In this document: piece by piece, positions 22,232 to 29,222 of the stretch
Layout of the letters: each line of letters starts with the position of its first letter
Position numbering within the stretch: the first letter of the stretch is position 1
Virus record (IMG/VR): IMGVR_UViG_3300025687_000105
Location: 1 to 41,105 of that record
Length of the DNA stretch: 41,105 nucleotides
Direction: 5' to 3' (one strand)
Source: a virus
Made by a program: the position numbers and the translations under genes
Notes under the pieces: generated by a model
Databases searched by the model: none
Seen by the model: the letters and a program-made list of their open reading frames with translations, nothing else
Told to the model about the DNA's origin: nothing

Positions 22232-22836
22232 TCTGCATACTATCCAGCGGTCGATCTGGAACCACCTACACCTCGAACCTACTCAACGCGCTCGGTGTTG
22301 ACGTGGGGCATGAGAAGGTGGGAGAGCGGGGGATGATCGGGTGCAATTGGTACGAGTTCCTTGACAGACCGAAGTATCGTGGGAAGTTCACGCGCAGGCT
22401 ACACCAGGTCCGCGAACCCATTGCCTGCATCCGTTCCATGCTCACCCTGAAAAACGGGATTTTCAGTCGAATCGAATCGGTGGTGGGCGCTCCGAAGCTG
22501 CACCCGAACGAAGAACTCCGCAAGGTCCATCGTGCCGCATCCGTCTACATGAGGTTTAACCACCTGATGGCGAGCAAAGCGTCGTGGACCTACCGCGTCG
22601 AGGACTTGAAGTTCGGGAGTGCGGTGTATGACAACCTGTGCAACATATTCGATGTTCCACGTGGAACACGCCCCCGCATCCTCAGGTTGCCCCTGAATAT
22701 CAACACAAGGCCCAAGGCAGGCGTGCCGGAGGTTTCGTGGGAAATACTCAAGAAGATTGACGAAAGCCTGTCAGATGGCATAATGAGCATGGCAGAGAGT
22801 TACGGATACACCTACGCAAAACAGGAAATCACATAA
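22228..22836 (+). CDS. sulfotransferase-like protein
   Basis: 202 aa. 5'-PSB loop SSGRSGTTYTSNLL at residues 6-19, the P-loop-like PAPS-binding motif of sulfotransferases. 3'-PB-like segment HQVREPIACIRSML at 59-72, with Arg62 and Ser70 placed to bind the 3'-phosphate. Length is short for the family but both cofactor motifs are present. It would move sulfate from PAPS onto a glycan, lipid or small molecule. Translationally coupled to the repeat protein before it and the scaffold after it, so made with the virion proteins. Possibly modifies the phage or host surface. Confidence 0.7.
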   Translation: MICILSSGRSGTTYTSNLLNALGVDVGHEKVGERGMIGCNWYEFLDRPKYRGKFTRRLHQVREPIACIRSMLTLKNGIFSRIESVVGAPKLHPNEELRKVHRAASVYMRFNHLMASKASWTYRVEDLKFGSAVYDNLCNIFDVPRGTRPRILRLPLNINTRPKAGVPEVSWEILKKIDESLSDGIMSMAESYGYTYAKQEIT

Positions 22837-23681
22837 TGAGCGAAGAATCAACGACCGCAGAAGCAACCGAAACCAGCGAATCCACGGAATCTACGGTTTC
22901 AACTACGGAAACCACCGACTGGCGCGACTCACTTCCCGATGACCTGAAAGCCGATCCGTCCTTGGCCTCGATCAAGGATGTGCAGGGGCTTGCAAAGGGC
23001 TATGTTCACGCGCAAAAACTCGTCGGTGCCGACAAGGTTGTGATCCCCGGTCGTGACGCGCCGCAAGAGGAAATCGACGCCTTCTACGCCAAACTCGGTC
23101 GCCCCGAATCAGCCGACAAATACGAGTGGCCAACCGAAAACCTACCGGAAGGTGTGGAAATTGCCGACGCGGACAAGGGTAAGATCGGCGAAATCGCACA
23201 CGACCTCGGCCTCAGCAAGACGCAGGCGGCGAAACTCTACCGCGCCTACGCGCAGCAGATCGCGGACGGTCAAGCATCAATCTCGTCCACGATTGAGCAG
23301 CAGCGGACAGAAGCCGAGCAATCCCTTCGTAAAGAATGGGGTAAGGCGTTCGACCAGAATATCGCCCTTGCTCAATCAGCGGTGAAGGAGTTTGGCGGCG
23401 ATGAGCTTTTACAGGCTCTTGATGGCGCGGGCCTCTCCAATCACCCTGCCGTCGTGAAGGCAATGGCGAAGATCGGTCGCGCAATCTCCGAAGATGAGGT
23501 TATCGGGGGCGGCAAAAAGCAGAGTTTCGACAAGTCGCCGGCGGAGGCGCAGGCGGAATTGGCCAATCTCGGCATGGATGCGGAGTTCACAAAGGCGCTC
23601 ACCCAAGACAACCACCCCGGCCATGCAGCAGCCGTGAAACGACGCCAAGCACTCTACGAGCAGGCTTATCCTGAAAACTAG
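22836..23681 (+). CDS. scaffolding (capsid assembly) protein
   Basis: 281 aa, acidic; the start overlaps the previous stop (TAATG). Ser/Thr/Glu-rich N-terminus, then WRDSLPDDLKADPSLASIKD (about residues 29-48), QGLAKGYVHAQKLVGADKVV (about 50-69) and YAKLGRPESADKYEWP, all typical of T7 gp9-like scaffold proteins (LP.D...D.SL..F.d...LAKsYv.aq..ig). Helical middle and a basic C-terminus (HAAAVKRRQALYEQAYPEN) that would contact the coat. It directs procapsid assembly of the capsid gene downstream and then leaves. Confidence 0.85.
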   Translation: MSEESTTAEATETSESTESTVSTTETTDWRDSLPDDLKADPSLASIKDVQGLAKGYVHAQKLVGADKVVIPGRDAPQEEIDAFYAKLGRPESADKYEWPTENLPEGVEIADADKGKIGEIAHDLGLSKTQAAKLYRAYAQQIADGQASISSTIEQQRTEAEQSLRKEWGKAFDQNIALAQSAVKEFGGDELLQALDGAGLSNHPAVVKAMAKIGRAISEDEVIGGGKKQSFDKSPAEAQAELANLGMDAEFTKALTQDNHPGHAAAVKRRQALYEQAYPEN

Positions 23682-23684
23682 CGC

Positions 23685-23714
23685 TTGACTTTGAGATTTA
23701 GTGTCAGTTATAGT
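23685..23714 (+). promoter_or_regulatory. internal promoter of the capsid mini-operon
   Basis: TTGACT (23685-23690), 18-nt spacer, TATAGT (23709-23714), just after the scaffold stop. The predicted leader is about 145 nt. Confidence 0.7.
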
Positions 23715-23865
23715 GGTGGCGGCGGATAACCTTCGGGCCTGCCTGACCACGCGAAAGGGCGTCACCGACCGGGTGTAAAACGACAGGAAGTGTCCACATC
23801 GTTTGTGTGGGTAGCCCTTCCGAAGCATACGGAATCCCCCGTTGTTTCGTGAAAGGAAACTCACA
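23715..23865 (+). promoter_or_regulatory. structured 5' leader of the capsid mRNA
   Basis: No gene. Hairpins: CCACA/TGTGG at 23794-23810, TTCCG/CGGAA at 23818-23834, and GTTTC/GAAAC at 23844-23860, whose loop and 3' arm contain the capsid gene's GAAAGGA ribosome site. ACGC/GCGT with a GAAAGG loop lies further upstream. It may stabilise the mRNA or control ribosome access. Confidence 0.5.
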
Positions 23866-24759
23866 GTGTCTTTTGAAATTACCACAGCCTTCGTCGAGCA
23901 GTTCAAATCTGCCGTTGACCTCAAACTCCAAGCTGGCGGTTCCAAAATCCGCCCCTACGTGATGGAAGAATCCGTCACCGGCGATACCGCATGGTTTGAA
24001 CAGATCGGTGCTACCGAAGTTCAAGACGTTGCGAGCCGTCACGGCGACTCCCCCCTCGTCAGTACGCCGCATGACCGCAGGAAATGCGTGTTGCAGGACA
24101 AGGAGTGGGGCGACATGATCGACAAACTCGACCGTGTTCGCACCCTCATCGACCCGACCAACCCCTACGTCACCAACGCACGCATGGCTTTCGGTCGGTC
24201 ACTCGACAGCATCATCCTCACCGCCATGAATGGCACGGCCTACTCCGGCCACACCGGGGCAACGGCCAACACCCTCGCCACGGCCAACAAGGTTGCCATC
24301 AACTACGTTGAAACCGGCTCGGCTGCGAACAGCGGCCTCACGGTCGGCAAACTTCGTCGCGCCAAGGCGATCATGGACGATGATGAAGTGCCGGAAGATG
24401 ACGGCAACCGCCACATCGCGGTCACCGCAACCCAACTCCACGATCTGTTGCAAGACCCCGAAGTCACAAGCTCGGACTACAACACGGTCAAAGCCTTGGT
24501 CAATGGTGAAATCAACCAATACCTCGGCTTCAACTTCCACCGGATTTCGTCCGGCATCCTGCCCGCATCAAGCACGACCCGTCAATGCCTCGCATGGCAT
24601 CGTAACGGCGTGAAGTTGGGCGTCGGCATGGATGTTACCGCCCGCGTCGCGGAACGCGCCGACAAGCGCTTTTCGTGGTACGCCTACCTCTGCATGTCGT
24701 TCGGCGCTGTCCGACTGCAAGAGGAATACGTCGTCCAAATCAGTTGCGATGAGTCGTAA
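23866..24759 (+). CDS. major capsid protein
   Basis: 297 aa from GTG 23866, with GAAAGGA about 8 nt upstream; a TTG 24 nt earlier is in frame but falls within the leader hairpin. Recognised segments: FEITTAFVEQFKSAVDLKLQ, KIRPYVMEESVTGDTAWFEQ, IDPTNPYVTNARMAFGRSLD and MDVTARVAERADKRFSWYAY near the end, a pattern of the phage capsid family of podovirus-like genomes (HK97-type fold). It follows the scaffold gene and has its own promoter and terminator, as expected for the most abundant virion protein. Confidence 0.88.
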   Translation: MSFEITTAFVEQFKSAVDLKLQAGGSKIRPYVMEESVTGDTAWFEQIGATEVQDVASRHGDSPLVSTPHDRRKCVLQDKEWGDMIDKLDRVRTLIDPTNPYVTNARMAFGRSLDSIILTAMNGTAYSGHTGATANTLATANKVAINYVETGSAANSGLTVGKLRRAKAIMDDDEVPEDDGNRHIAVTATQLHDLLQDPEVTSSDYNTVKALVNGEINQYLGFNFHRISSGILPASSTTRQCLAWHRNGVKLGVGMDVTARVAERADKRFSWYAYLCMSFGAVRLQEEYVVQISCDES

Positions 24760-24827
24760 GACCCGTTCGACTGAACCCCGCTTACTCGTATGAGGCACAT
24801 TAACCCCGTTCAGAAAGGCAATCCCCA

Positions 24828-25343
24828 ATGGGAACCACTTACTCAGACACAGTGACCAACTTGGTCGCCAACCCGCCCGTACCGAACTCTGTTTCCGTCC
24901 AAGGCGGGCGCGTCCGAACGGTCAAAAGCACCATCGCGCTCGGCACAGGCGACATTGACGATGACGATATCATCGTGATGGCTCGTGTCCCGTCGAACGC
25001 CGTCATCCAGAGCATCAGGCTCTTTAACGACGACCTCGACGCACACACCACGCCGACGTTGGTCGCCGACGTGGGCCTCTATAAGCCCGATGGTACGGTC
25101 GCAGACCGCGATTGCTATGCGTCGCTCATCACCACGTTGCAGTCGGCCAACACCGCCGGCGTCGAACTCATGTTCGAGGCTCGCAACATCAACGAAGTCG
25201 CTAACAAGGTGTGGCAAGACGGCGACGCCGTTCTCACCACCGATCCGGGCGGCTTGCTCGACATCGCAATCACGATCGAGACTGTCGCTGCAACCGCGGC
25301 AGCAGGCGATGTGACCATGATCGTTGAATACACGGTCGATTGA
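24828..25343 (+). CDS. capsid-operon companion protein (probable decoration protein)
   Basis: 171 aa, beta-rich and acidic. Segments DDDDIIVMARVPSNAVIQSI (about residues 45-64) and IRLFNDDLDAHTTPTLVADV, then GLYKPDGTVADRDCYASLIT, match a phage family regularly found directly after the capsid gene (lPsnA.i.si.l.nDd ... dvGlY..dG...d.d.fa). Function unknown; high expression with the capsid suggests a decoration role. ATG with AGAAAGGCAATCCCC upstream. Followed by a strong terminator. Confidence 0.6.
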   Translation: MGTTYSDTVTNLVANPPVPNSVSVQGGRVRTVKSTIALGTGDIDDDDIIVMARVPSNAVIQSIRLFNDDLDAHTTPTLVADVGLYKPDGTVADRDCYASLITTLQSANTAGVELMFEARNINEVANKVWQDGDAVLTTDPGGLLDIAITIETVAATAAAGDVTMIVEYTVD

Positions 25344-25376
25344 TCCAGCGGGTCGAAAGATTCCTGTTTTCTGCTC

Positions 25377-25414
25377 GACCCCCGGCCTGTTAAATGGTCG
25401 GGGGTCTTTTTTTT
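25377..25414 (+). terminator. strong intrinsic terminator after the capsid mini-operon
   Basis: GACCCCCGGCC (25377-25387) pairs with GGTCGGGGGTC (25396-25406): 11 bp with one G-U, 8-nt loop, then eight T (25407-25414). The upstream GGGTCGA (25350-25356) can instead pair with TCGACCC (25375-25381), a 7-bp alternative hairpin that overlaps the terminator's 5' arm. Confidence 0.9.
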
Positions 25415-25456
25415 GCTCCTCATGCGTTATACTCTTATCAAGATTGGAGGCGGCAC

Positions 25457-26062
25457 ATGGCGTCCAGTGAAGTCGATATTGCAAATGCGGCCTTGATTAT
25501 GGTTGGTGAGTCCACAATCGCCTCCTTGACGGACGAAACCAAGTCTGCCAGGGTGTGCAACCACCGCTACGCCTCCGTCCGCGACGCCATTCTCCGCCGC
25601 CACCCTTGGAACTGCGCTACGAAGCGGGTTGACCTTGGCGCAGTTTTGGCCGGAACGGACGTACCTGCTTTCGGCTACACCTACGCTTACCAACTCCCTG
25701 CTGATTTCCTCCGCGTGGTGCAACTTCAAGAGTTGGACGAGCCGTACAAGGTCGAGGGGCGCAAGTTCCTGACGAATGTGAACCCGGCGAAGATCATTTA
25801 CATCTACAAAATCACCGACGTATCTGCTATGGATTCGCTTCTCACAGAGGCGATTTCGGCTCAACTCGCGTCGGAGATTGCCAAATCCATCGGCGGTAGT
25901 GAGACAATGGCAAGAGCAATGGCTGAAATGGCCAACGAGAAGATTCAGGAGGCGCAGTACGCCGACTCCCGCGAATCAGGTATCGACCAGATCACAAGCA
26001 GCACGTGGCTCGATGCACGACATGGCCAAGACTCGAACTATCGAGCAATCTCTGAGGTTTAA
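25457..26062 (+). CDS. tail tubular protein A-like
   Basis: 201 aa from ATG 25457 with GGAGGCGGCAC upstream; a longer in-frame start would lie inside the terminator. N-terminal SSEVDIANAALIMVGESTIA (residues 3-22), then ARVCNHRYASVRDAILRRHP and YAYQLPADFLRVVQLQE, match the T7 gp11-type head-completion protein that attaches to the portal ring (VxICNxALxxLGxxxIxSL ... ARxxxxxYxxxRdxxLrxhPW). It forms the upper tail tube together with the next gene's product. Confidence 0.85.
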   Translation: MASSEVDIANAALIMVGESTIASLTDETKSARVCNHRYASVRDAILRRHPWNCATKRVDLGAVLAGTDVPAFGYTYAYQLPADFLRVVQLQELDEPYKVEGRKFLTNVNPAKIIYIYKITDVSAMDSLLTEAISAQLASEIAKSIGGSETMARAMAEMANEKIQEAQYADSRESGIDQITSSTWLDARHGQDSNYRAISEV

Positions 26063-26064
26063 CC

Positions 26065-28323
26065 TTGACGCGATCAACGAAAGTACAAACGAACTTCACC
26101 GCTGGCGAACTATCGCCCCGGCTGTTCGGTCGTACTGACATTGCCAAGGTTCAAAGCGGGGCCAAGACGGTTGAAAATATCATCTGTCAGAAGCATGGCG
26201 GGGCAATGCGTCGTCCGGGTACGAAGTACGTCAGCGAAGTGAGGGATTCGTCCGACACCACACGGCTGATTGGCTTTGAGTATTCTGTCGATCAGACCTA
26301 CGTTCTTGAGTTTGGCGATCAGACGATTCGCTTCTACCGCAGCAGCGGGCAACTCACAAAGTCTCACACGGTCACAGGAGCGACGTGGAGCGGTGGTACG
26401 GCAACGGTGACTGTATCTGCCGCGCACACGATGCTCGTCGGTACGACCGTCACAGTCGCCAGTATTGACCCGTCAGGCTACAACGGTACGAAGGTTATCA
26501 CCGCCGTAACCTCAACGACGATCGAATACGCGGTAGCGTCCGACCCCGGCTCTTATTCGAGTGGCGGGACTGTGGTTGCCCCCTATGAAATCAGTAGTCC
26601 ATGGACTTCCGCCGAACTCGCCGAAATCAAGTACACACAGAGCGCGGATATCCTCTACCTCTGCCACCCCGACTATTCCCCGCGTGAACTTCGCAGGAAC
26701 GGTGACACGGATTGGGAGTTGGCGGAGTTTGACTTCACCGATGGCCCATACCTCGATGTGAACCTCACAACCACCACCCTGACACCTGCCGCGACCTCTG
26801 GAACGGGCGTGAATATCACCGCGTCAGCCACGACGGGCATCAATGGGGGCGATGGGTTCAAGACAACCGATGTTGGCCGATGGATCAGGATTAAGCACAC
26901 CTCGACGTGGGGTGCAGCGCAGATCACGTCCCGAACCTCATCGACGGTGGTGGTGGTTGATATTGCGGAGAACTTTGGCGGGACAACGGGGAAAACCGAG
27001 TGGCGACTTGGAACATGGTCTGACACCACAAGCTGGCCGTGGGTGTGCAGCTTCCACCAGGAACGCCTCTACTTCGGCGGCAGCGACAACCACCCGCAAA
27101 CCCTGTGGGGTTCGGTGGTGGGTGATTTCGTCAACTTCCAGCCCTCGCAGACGGATGGTACGGTGGCCGACGATGATGCTGTCACGTACACGATCAGCGC
27201 CAACCAGGTGAACGCCATCCGGTCCTTGAGCAGCAACGCACGCGGCATTTTGATCGGTACGCAGGGTGGCCCGTGGGTGGGTAAGTCCACCGCCGCTTTC
27301 GACCCGATCAGCCCGACCAACTTCGCGGTGTTTAAGCAGAGCAGCTACGGCGTCAGCGACACGATCAGGTCGCATGAAGTCGGCCCCTCAATTCTCATGG
27401 TCCAACGCGGGGATCAGGTGGTGCGTGAACTGGCGTTCAGCTTCGACGCCGATCAGTTCATCGCACCCGACATGACCATCCTTTCCGAGCATATCACTAC
27501 CGGAGGCGTGGTTGACTCGGCTTATCAGCATGAGCCAAACAGCGTGTTGTGGCTTGCGCGTGCGGACGGCCAACTACTCGGCATGACCTACGAGCGAGAG
27601 CAAGAGGTTGTGGGGTGGCATCGCCACGTCATCGGTGGGACTTTGACGGGAGCATCGCAGCCGGCGGTAGAGTCGATCGTTTCGATCCGCGAAGGCAACG
27701 AAGATCAGTTGTGGATGATCGTGAAGCGGACGATTAACGGGGCGACGGTTCGATACGTCGAATACCTCACGTCCGACTTCGACGGCGTGGCCTCCGACGT
27801 TGACGATGCGATTTTCGTTGATAGTTCCCTGACCTACGACAGTACCGCGACGGACACGATCACCGGCCTTGACCACCTTGAAGGCGAGTCTGTGACAATC
27901 CTTGCCGATGGTGCGGTTCACCCTGCCCGAACCGTGAGCAGCGGAAGTATCACGTTAAAGGACACCTACTCCACTGTGCAGGTCGGCTTGCCCTACACAT
28001 CGACGCTTCAATCAATGCCGATTCACCCTGAGTCAACGGTGATGGATTCACGCGGTAAGATTGGCCGAGTCTACAAGGCGTCAATCCGTTTCTTTGAAAC
28101 CATTGGCGCCAAGATTGGTGACACGGCAGAAACACTCGATATCATTAAGTTCAGGAGTTCTGACGACCCGATGGACGCTGGAACGCCGTTGTTCTCTGGA
28201 TATAAGACGGTTGCCCCAAACTCATCAATGAGCCGAGGGGTGATGTTGACCTTGACGCAAGATCAGCCGTTACCAATGACCGTTCTTTCAATCGTATGGG
28301 AGTTTGACCTTGGCGGAGTTTGA
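26065..28323 (+). CDS. tail tubular protein B-like (tail nozzle)
   Basis: 752 aa. TTG start with GAGGT 6 nt upstream; the family start pattern STKVQTNFTAGELSPRLFGR confirms it. It continues GGAMRRPGTKYVSEVR, then ELAEIKYTQSADILYLCHPD, SSPWTSAELAEIKYTQSADI and a long beta-propeller-like body, as in T7 gp12 and related nozzle proteins. An Ig-like insertion near residues 95-170 (GTATVTVSAAHTMLVGTTVT) is characteristic of longer members. Forms the tail nozzle that docks fibres and channels DNA. Confidence 0.85.
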   Translation: MTRSTKVQTNFTAGELSPRLFGRTDIAKVQSGAKTVENIICQKHGGAMRRPGTKYVSEVRDSSDTTRLIGFEYSVDQTYVLEFGDQTIRFYRSSGQLTKSHTVTGATWSGGTATVTVSAAHTMLVGTTVTVASIDPSGYNGTKVITAVTSTTIEYAVASDPGSYSSGGTVVAPYEISSPWTSAELAEIKYTQSADILYLCHPDYSPRELRRNGDTDWELAEFDFTDGPYLDVNLTTTTLTPAATSGTGVNITASATTGINGGDGFKTTDVGRWIRIKHTSTWGAAQITSRTSSTVVVVDIAENFGGTTGKTEWRLGTWSDTTSWPWVCSFHQERLYFGGSDNHPQTLWGSVVGDFVNFQPSQTDGTVADDDAVTYTISANQVNAIRSLSSNARGILIGTQGGPWVGKSTAAFDPISPTNFAVFKQSSYGVSDTIRSHEVGPSILMVQRGDQVVRELAFSFDADQFIAPDMTILSEHITTGGVVDSAYQHEPNSVLWLARADGQLLGMTYEREQEVVGWHRHVIGGTLTGASQPAVESIVSIREGNEDQLWMIVKRTINGATVRYVEYLTSDFDGVASDVDDAIFVDSSLTYDSTATDTITGLDHLEGESVTILADGAVHPARTVSSGSITLKDTYSTVQVGLPYTSTLQSMPIHPESTVMDSRGKIGRVYKASIRFFETIGAKIGDTAETLDIIKFRSSDDPMDAGTPLFSGYKTVAPNSSMSRGVMLTLTQDQPLPMTVLSIVWEFDLGGV

Positions 28324-28732
28324 CCTTCGACAATTCGAGCCAAGCGACGCAGGTGAGATTCAGTTGCAATCCTACATGGAGGTTCCGAGCGACCCGAAAG
28401 TGTGGGAGGCGGCGGCAAGCGGCGGCGATTGCTTCACCGGCAGGCACGACGGCAGGATTATCGTTTGCTCTGGCATCGTTCGCCATTGGCAGACACGCGC
28501 CGAGGCGTGGCTACTCATGGGATGCCCCGTCAGCCGAACGGAAATGCTTTGGATTCACCGCCGGGTGTCTGATTTCCTTGAGAACGCGGGCATCGTCAGG
28601 ATTGAAACGACGGTCAAACAAAACTTTGACGCCGGCCATCGGTGGGCGAAGATGTTGGGATTTAAGGCTGAGGGGCGAATGAGTCGCTTCGGCCCTGACG
28701 GTACAGATTACCAGATGTATGCGAGGGTTTGA
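28310..28732 (+). CDS. GNAT-like small virion protein (T7 gp13-type, DUF2833)
   Basis: 140 aa. Start placed at TTG 28310, because GGGAG lies 7 nt before it; an alternative TTG is 6 nt upstream. The sequence IIVCSGIVRHWQTRAEAWLL (about residues 50-69), then HRRVSDFLENAGIVRIETTV and WAKMLGFKAEGRMSRFGPDG, has the acetyltransferase-like layout of DUF2833/T7 gp13 proteins (morphogenesis, no enzymatic role proven). It overlaps the end of the nozzle gene and precedes the internal virion proteins, as in T7. Confidence 0.7.
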   Translation: MAEFDLRQFEPSDAGEIQLQSYMEVPSDPKVWEAAASGGDCFTGRHDGRIIVCSGIVRHWQTRAEAWLLMGCPVSRTEMLWIHRRVSDFLENAGIVRIETTVKQNFDAGHRWAKMLGFKAEGRMSRFGPDGTDYQMYARV

Positions 28733-28733
28733 T

Positions 28734-29222
28734 ATGGCTCCAGTGACAATATTTGCGATTGCGGCAGCGGCAGGAACCGGCATTAGCGCCATCGCTTCCT
28801 ACTCCGCTTATCAGCAGCAAGCCAAGGTAGCCGAGTCGAACGCGGACGCTGCAAGTGCGGCGGCGCGGGCTGAGGAGCAACGCCTACGTCGTGACCGCGC
28901 CCGACGCATGGGGTCGATTCGTGCGGCCTACGGCGCAGCAGGTGTGCAGGCAACAGGGACGCCGCTGGAAGTGCTTGGCGATCAGGCGATGGAGGCGGAA
29001 CTGGACGCTCTGGCCGTTCGATACGGTGGTGCGGTCAGGTCACGTAACTTCGAGAATCAGGCCGACTCCAATAGATCGTCAGCCATCGGCTCACTTATCG
29101 GCGGCGCTGCGGGTGTTGGCACTTCACTCCTTGGCAGCGCGCAGGCAGGGGCATTTAAGAAATCGCCGGGTACGTCATCAGACTTTTATGTTCCAGAGGC
29201 CCAACACGGAAGCCTTTACTAA
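28734..29222 (+). CDS. internal virion protein (T7 gp14-like)
   Basis: 162 aa from ATG 28734 with GCGAGGGTTTGAT upstream. N-terminal hydrophobic helix (TIFAIAAAAGTGISAIASYS, about residues 4-23), then an Ala/Arg-rich coiled segment (QQQAKVAESNADAASAAARA), GSIRAAYGAAGVQATGTPLE, and a Gly-rich hydrophobic hairpin near the end (IGSLIGGAAGVGTSLLGSAQ). This matches the small ejection protein that sits in the outer membrane during T7 infection. Its TAA overlaps the next ATG. Confidence 0.8.
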   Translation: MAPVTIFAIAAAAGTGISAIASYSAYQQQAKVAESNADAASAAARAEEQRLRRDRARRMGSIRAAYGAAGVQATGTPLEVLGDQAMEAELDALAVRYGGAVRSRNFENQADSNRSSAIGSLIGGAAGVGTSLLGSAQAGAFKKSPGTSSDFYVPEAQHGSLY

